Under the pieces are notes generated by a model. It was not told where the DNA came from, made no database searches, and saw nothing but the letters and a program-made list of their open reading frames with translations. DNA of 64,000 nucleotides, taken from the NCBI RefSeq assembly GCF_004360145.1, contig NZ_ML178712.1, positions 124,001 through 188,000 on the forward strand, read 5' to 3'. A program made the position numbers and the translations under genes. This stretch comes from Aliiroseovarius marinus (GTDB lineage: Bacteria > Pseudomonadota > Alphaproteobacteria > Rhodobacterales > Rhodobacteraceae). Positions 61,206 to 64,000 of this stretch are shown here, one piece after another (position 1 is the first letter of the stretch; each line of letters starts with the position of its first letter).

Positions 61206-62246
61206 TCAGAGCGCCTCGAACGGGTCATCGGCAGCCAGATCAGGCGTCCAGCCAAAGGTCTCAAACGTGTCTGCCATGTGGGGCGGCAGATCGGCAGTTA
61301 CGGTGATCGGCTTCTTCGTCACCGGATGCTCGAAGGTCATCGAGCGGGCGTGCAGGTGCAGCTTGCGGGAAATCTCTCCGCCAATCATTGCGCCCCAACC
61401 GTCGCCCATATTGTCCTGAGACGAGCCGCCATACTTGCCGTCGCCAATAATCGGGTGGCCGATCTCGGCCATATGCGCGCGCAGCTGGTGGGTGCGGCCA
61501 GTAATCGGCTCCATCGCGACCCACGAGGCACGGCCCGCCACACGGTAAAGCGTGGCATAGAGCGTATGCGCCCGCTTGGCATCAGGATATTCATGCATGG
61601 CGCGGGGATGCACACAGATCATCTTTTCACCCGCGCCGCGCCCGCCACCGGGGGCTTTGAACAGCCCGTAACGGATCTCGCCCAGATAGGGTGTCGGCAC
61701 ACCGGCCACCACGGCCCAATAGATCTTGCGGGTTTCCTTGTGACGGATCGCGGCGGTCAGGGCCGAGGCCACGGCCTGCGTGCGTGCCAGCAGCAATACA
61801 CCAGACGTATCCTTGTCCAGACGGTGCACAAGACGAGGTTTTTCCTCGCGGTCATATTTCAGCGCCTCGGCCAGACCGTCCACGTGCTTCAGCTGCTTCG
61901 AGCCACCCTGCGTCGGCAGACCCGCCGGTTTGTTCAGGGCAATCACGTGGTCATCTTGGTAGATGACGCAGGATTGGATCATCTTGGCATCAGCAGCCGA
62001 CACGCGCGACTTGGGCTTGGGCGCAGGGCGCCCCCCTTCCGGCACGGGCAGAGGCGGCACGCGCACTTCGTCCCCCGGCCCTACACGGGTCGAGGTTTTG
62101 GCTTTCGCACCGTTCACCCGGAACTCGCCCTTGCGGCAGCCCTTCTCGATCCGGCCCTGTCCGACATGCGGGAAGGTGCGTTTCACCCAGCGATCCAGCC
62201 GCTGCTCGGCCTCGTCCGGGCCAAGGGTAATTCGTTGAACGCTCAT
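61206..62246 (-). CDS. rluC: RluC/RluD-family ribosomal pseudouridine synthase
   Basis: A 346-residue pseudouridine synthase acting on 23S rRNA. An N-terminal S4 RNA-binding domain (QRLDRWVKRTFPHVGQGRIEKGCRKGEFRVNG) precedes the catalytic domain. That domain has RLVHRLDKDTSGVLLLAR (catalytic Asp) and PITGRTHQLRAHMAEIGHPIIGD. RluC and RluD cannot be separated with certainty; the length and S4 domain fit both. The start at 62246 makes an ATGA overlap with crcB and fits the family. A much longer open frame to 62639 is a composite artefact. Confidence 0.9.
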   Translation of the reverse strand: MSVQRITLGPDEAEQRLDRWVKRTFPHVGQGRIEKGCRKGEFRVNGAKAKTSTRVGPGDEVRVPPLPVPEGGRPAPKPKSRVSAADAKMIQSCVIYQDDHVIALNKPAGLPTQGGSKQLKHVDGLAEALKYDREEKPRLVHRLDKDTSGVLLLARTQAVASALTAAIRHKETRKIYWAVVAGVPTPYLGEIRYGLFKAPGGGRGAGEKMICVHPRAMHEYPDAKRAHTLYATLYRVAGRASWVAMEPITGRTHQLRAHMAEIGHPIIGDGKYGGSSQDNMGDGWGAMIGGEISRKLHLHARSMTFEHPVTKKPITVTADLPPHMADTFETFGWTPDLAADDPFEAL

Positions 62247-62620
62247 GCCAATACCATTCGGGTCAACCACAGACCCGCCACCAATGCGGCAATCGAAATC
62301 AGGACAGATCCAAGGATATAGCCGATGGCCGCGGCGCTCTGGCCACGCTCGAACAGGGTCACTGCATCCAAGGAAAAGGCCGAGAAGGTCGTGAACCCGC
62401 CCAGCACTCCGGTCATCAAGAAAGGCGCTGCCGCTTGCCCGCCTTTCTTGGCCAGAATGACAACCAATGCGCCCATCAGGAACGAGCCGACCACGTTTAC
62501 CACCATGGTCCCGGCCGGAAAACCGTGGCCCAACAGGCGGGTGACCGTGGTGCCGGTCAGATAGCGGGCCGAGGCGCCAAGCGCGCCGCCCAAGGCAACT
62601 TGCAAAAGGGGTGTCATCAT
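62243..62620 (-). CDS. crcB: Fluoride-specific ion channel/exporter
   Basis: A 125-residue four-helix Fluc channel that lowers cytosolic fluoride. The family signatures are intact: GGALGASARYLTG, FPAGTMVVNVVGSFLMG (with the pore Asn) and GVLGGFTTFSAFSLDAVTL. A single full-length copy suggests a homodimer. No fluoride riboswitch fold was recognised upstream. It is coupled by ATGA overlap to rluC, a common arrangement in Rhodobacteraceae, where crcB also usually follows rarA. Confidence 0.94.
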   Translation of the reverse strand: MMTPLLQVALGGALGASARYLTGTTVTRLLGHGFPAGTMVVNVVGSFLMGALVVILAKKGGQAAAPFLMTGVLGGFTTFSAFSLDAVTLFERGQSAAAIGYILGSVLISIAALVAGLWLTRMVLA

Positions 62621-62651
62621 GGCGTCTGACTGAGGCCAAGCGCCTTTATTG

Positions 62652-63266
62652 TCAAGCGTCGGGATGGTCCTTGCGCACGTCTTTCCACCCGGTGACCATC
62701 GGTTTCACAAGGTTTTCGCGCTTCCAGAAGCGGTAAAACAGGATTGCGCCCAGATGCAGCATGACCAGCGCCAGCAGCAGAAGCGACAGGCGATAGTGCA
62801 GCCCAGCAGCTGCCCGCGCGGTGTCATAGCTGACCCAGTCGACCAGCGGGCCCGTGTTGATAAAGTCATCCGCGTCGATGAACAGACCTGTCCCGACCTG
62901 AAGGATCAGAACGCCAAGCAACGCAAAGACCGACAGAGCGCCCACCGGGTTATGACCGGGCCAATAGCTGGGGCGGCGTTTGGGCAAGGTGGCCACATAG
63001 GCCAGCGTCTTTTTCGGGCCGAACAGGAAATGGCTGAACCGCGCGGGGCGCGAACCAACAAAGCCCCAGAGGATGCGGAAGGCCAGAAGGCCAATCACCG
63101 CATAGCCCACATAAAAATGCAGGGTCATGATGTTGGGCCCAAACCGGCCCAGCATCCAACCAGTCACGACACAGATAACCAGCGTCCAGTGGAACAGGCG
63201 CAGGGCCGGATCCCACAGCTTGACGCGTTCGACGTTTTCGGGACGCTGATCATCCATGTCGGTCAC
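62652..63266 (-). CDS. Cytochrome b561-type membrane protein
   Basis: A 204-residue four-helix cytochrome b of the Ni-hydrogenase/b561 type. Histidines for two b haems are in LRLFHWTLV, LHFYVGYAV, GLHYRLSLLL and LVMLHLGAILFY. No c-type haem motif is present. It starts 6 bases after the stop of the cytochrome c' gene on the same strand, so the two should form an electron-transfer pair between quinol and a periplasmic haem protein. Such a pair is known in alphaproteobacteria. It sits between crcB and rarA, which are usually adjacent. Confidence 0.88.
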   Translation of the reverse strand: MTDMDDQRPENVERVKLWDPALRLFHWTLVICVVTGWMLGRFGPNIMTLHFYVGYAVIGLLAFRILWGFVGSRPARFSHFLFGPKKTLAYVATLPKRRPSYWPGHNPVGALSVFALLGVLILQVGTGLFIDADDFINTGPLVDWVSYDTARAAAGLHYRLSLLLLALVMLHLGAILFYRFWKRENLVKPMVTGWKDVRKDHPDA

Positions 63267-63272
63267 TTTCGC

Positions 63273-63719
63273 TTACTTGGCGCGGTAGTCGTCGTGGCAA
63301 GCTTTGCATGTGCCGCCCAGCGGGCCAAGGGCCGCAACCATTTGGTCCTCGCCTGCGCCAGCAACCGCCTGCATCCCCTTTACCGCCTCAACAAAGGCGG
63401 CGCCTTTTTCCTGCACTCCGGGGAAGTCTTCCCAAATCGCGGGCAGCGCGCGCGTCTTGTCCGAATCCGCGCTCGAGGTGCCGGGCATATACAGGTGGCC
63501 CACGTTGTACATGGTCAGCGTGCCCATGTTGTCTGCTGCGGTTTGCGCGGCGGCGGCGTCATATTCAATCTGGCCTTTGGCCATGCCAGCAAGAACGCCC
63601 ATGTTGGCCCCAAGAAGTTTGTAAAAGCCCTGACGTGCCTCGATCGTGTCCAAAACCGGGTCAGCAGCAAACGCTGCGGCGGGAATGGCAAGGGCGGCGG
63701 CGAAAATGGCGAGACGCAT
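63273..63719 (-). CDS. Cytochrome c'
   Basis: A 148-residue periplasmic class II cytochrome. The signal peptide is MRLAIFAAALAIPAAAFA, followed by the four-helix body ADPVLDTIEARQGFYKLLGANMGVLAGMAKGQI. The C-terminal haem motif is CKACHDDYRAK. Cytochromes c' bind nitric oxide or act as electron carriers. The start at 63719 has AAAGGAG upstream and the signal peptide begins there; the longer frame to 63818 runs into the upstream promoter region. It is the first gene of a cytochrome c'-cytochrome b unit. Confidence 0.93.
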   Translation of the reverse strand: MRLAIFAAALAIPAAAFAADPVLDTIEARQGFYKLLGANMGVLAGMAKGQIEYDAAAAQTAADNMGTLTMYNVGHLYMPGTSSADSDKTRALPAIWEDFPGVQEKGAAFVEAVKGMQAVAGAGEDQMVAALGPLGGTCKACHDDYRAK

Positions 63720-63814
63720 AAAATTTCTCCTTTGAATGCGCAGTCGAAGTGGGGTGATCGTGATACGGATCACGCCCAGTTTTCTGTAGATTCTATCGAC
63801 AAGAGAATAAATTG

Positions 63815-64000
63815 TCACAGCCGCTTTCTGCGCAGTTTTGCAAAGTAGTCTGTGCGTTTTTTCAGCTCTCGCTCGAAGCCGCGTTCGACCGGCACGTAAT
63901 AAACGCCGCGTTTCATGTCGTCGGGGAAGTAATTCTGGCCCGAGAACCCGTCTGGCGCGTCGTGGTCATAGGCGTAGCCTTCGCCATAGCCTTGTTCTTC
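63815..64000 (-). CDS. rarA: Replication-associated recombination protein A, 3' end (partial)
   Basis: The last 61 codons of an AAA+ protein run off the right edge. Recognisable text is YAYDHDAPDGFSGQNYFPDDM, VYYVPVERGFERELKKRTDYFAKLR, the usual C-terminus of RarA/MgsA. This clamp-loader-like ATPase acts at stalled replication forks. The Walker motifs lie outside the window. In relatives rarA is next to crcB; here a cytochrome pair intervenes. Confidence 0.9.
   Translation of the reverse strand, partial: EEQGYGEGYAYDHDAPDGFSGQNYFPDDMKRGVYYVPVERGFERELKKRTDYFAKLRRKRL

Noticed and set aside
1-64000. tRNA, rRNA, CRISPR arrays, insertion sequences and integrases
   Set aside because: I looked for these in all spacers and saw none that could be supported. 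A covariance-model scan (tRNAscan/Rfam) would be needed to exclude short RNAs.

Overview
The window is a 64 kb chromosomal stretch of about 60% GC from an alphaproteobacterium, almost certainly a marine Rhodobacteraceae (Roseobacter-group) member. This follows from gene orders I recognise (rpmH-rnpA-yidD ... yidC-MOSC-engB ... argB; rsmE-gshA next to divergent ubiA; rarA-crcB-rluC-HAD-ATP12; the bztABCD/aapJQMP amino-acid transporter), from the protein sequences, and from a dispersed extragenic palindromic element of a type common in this family. I saw no rRNA, tRNA, CRISPR array, transposase or phage module. Species is not assignable by eye.

Layout. 1-8.5 kb: ileS, a truncated haemoglobin, the ycjX/DUF697 pair, truA and a PLP decarboxylase. 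8.6-11.3 kb: parE followed at once by an AT-rich DUF2971 gene. 11.4-14.6 kb: a lipoprotein cytochrome c, a DUF3047 protein and the lolD-lolC/E exporter. 14.9-17.7 kb: ybjN-like gene, then overlapping proC, csaA-like and 2-hydroxyacid dehydrogenase genes. 17.8-20.3 kb: tdk, a small CII-like regulator, dgkA and a one-domain IMPACT protein. 20.2-28.1 kb: glpK with a C-terminal frameshift, an AT-rich 525-residue membrane protein, gshA, two unrecognised coupled genes, rsmE and ubiA. 28.2-30.6 kb: a large OmpA-type protein and a membrane coiled-coil partner.

30.6-38.2 kb is the most distinctive locus. A divergent TetR regulator sits over two tandem palindromic operators. It faces an MttB-superfamily methyltransferase lacking pyrrolysine plus a TMADH/DgcA-type flavin oxidoreductase. 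On its other side lies a 1065-residue cytosolic reductive-dehalogenase-like protein fused to its own FMN/NAD/[2Fe-2S] reductase, resembling the self-sufficient catabolic enzymes BhbA and NpRdhA. Together they look like an accessory catabolic island for a methylated or halogenated organic compound.

38.3-42.4 kb: a fasciclin protein, an orphan histidine kinase, a mercuric-reductase-like flavoprotein and a TVP38 membrane protein. 42.6-54 kb: the rpmH-yidC-engB-argB region, interrupted by two DUF1127-like small genes with a tiny strongly translated ORF, ttcA and an EAL phosphodiesterase. A sterol-desaturase/ferredoxin/SixA run follows. 54-59.6 kb: rpiB and the bzt amino-acid ABC operon, with a strong terminator between the binding-protein and permease genes. 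59.8-64 kb: ATP12, HAD, rluC, crcB, a cytochrome b/cytochrome c' pair and the 3' end of rarA.
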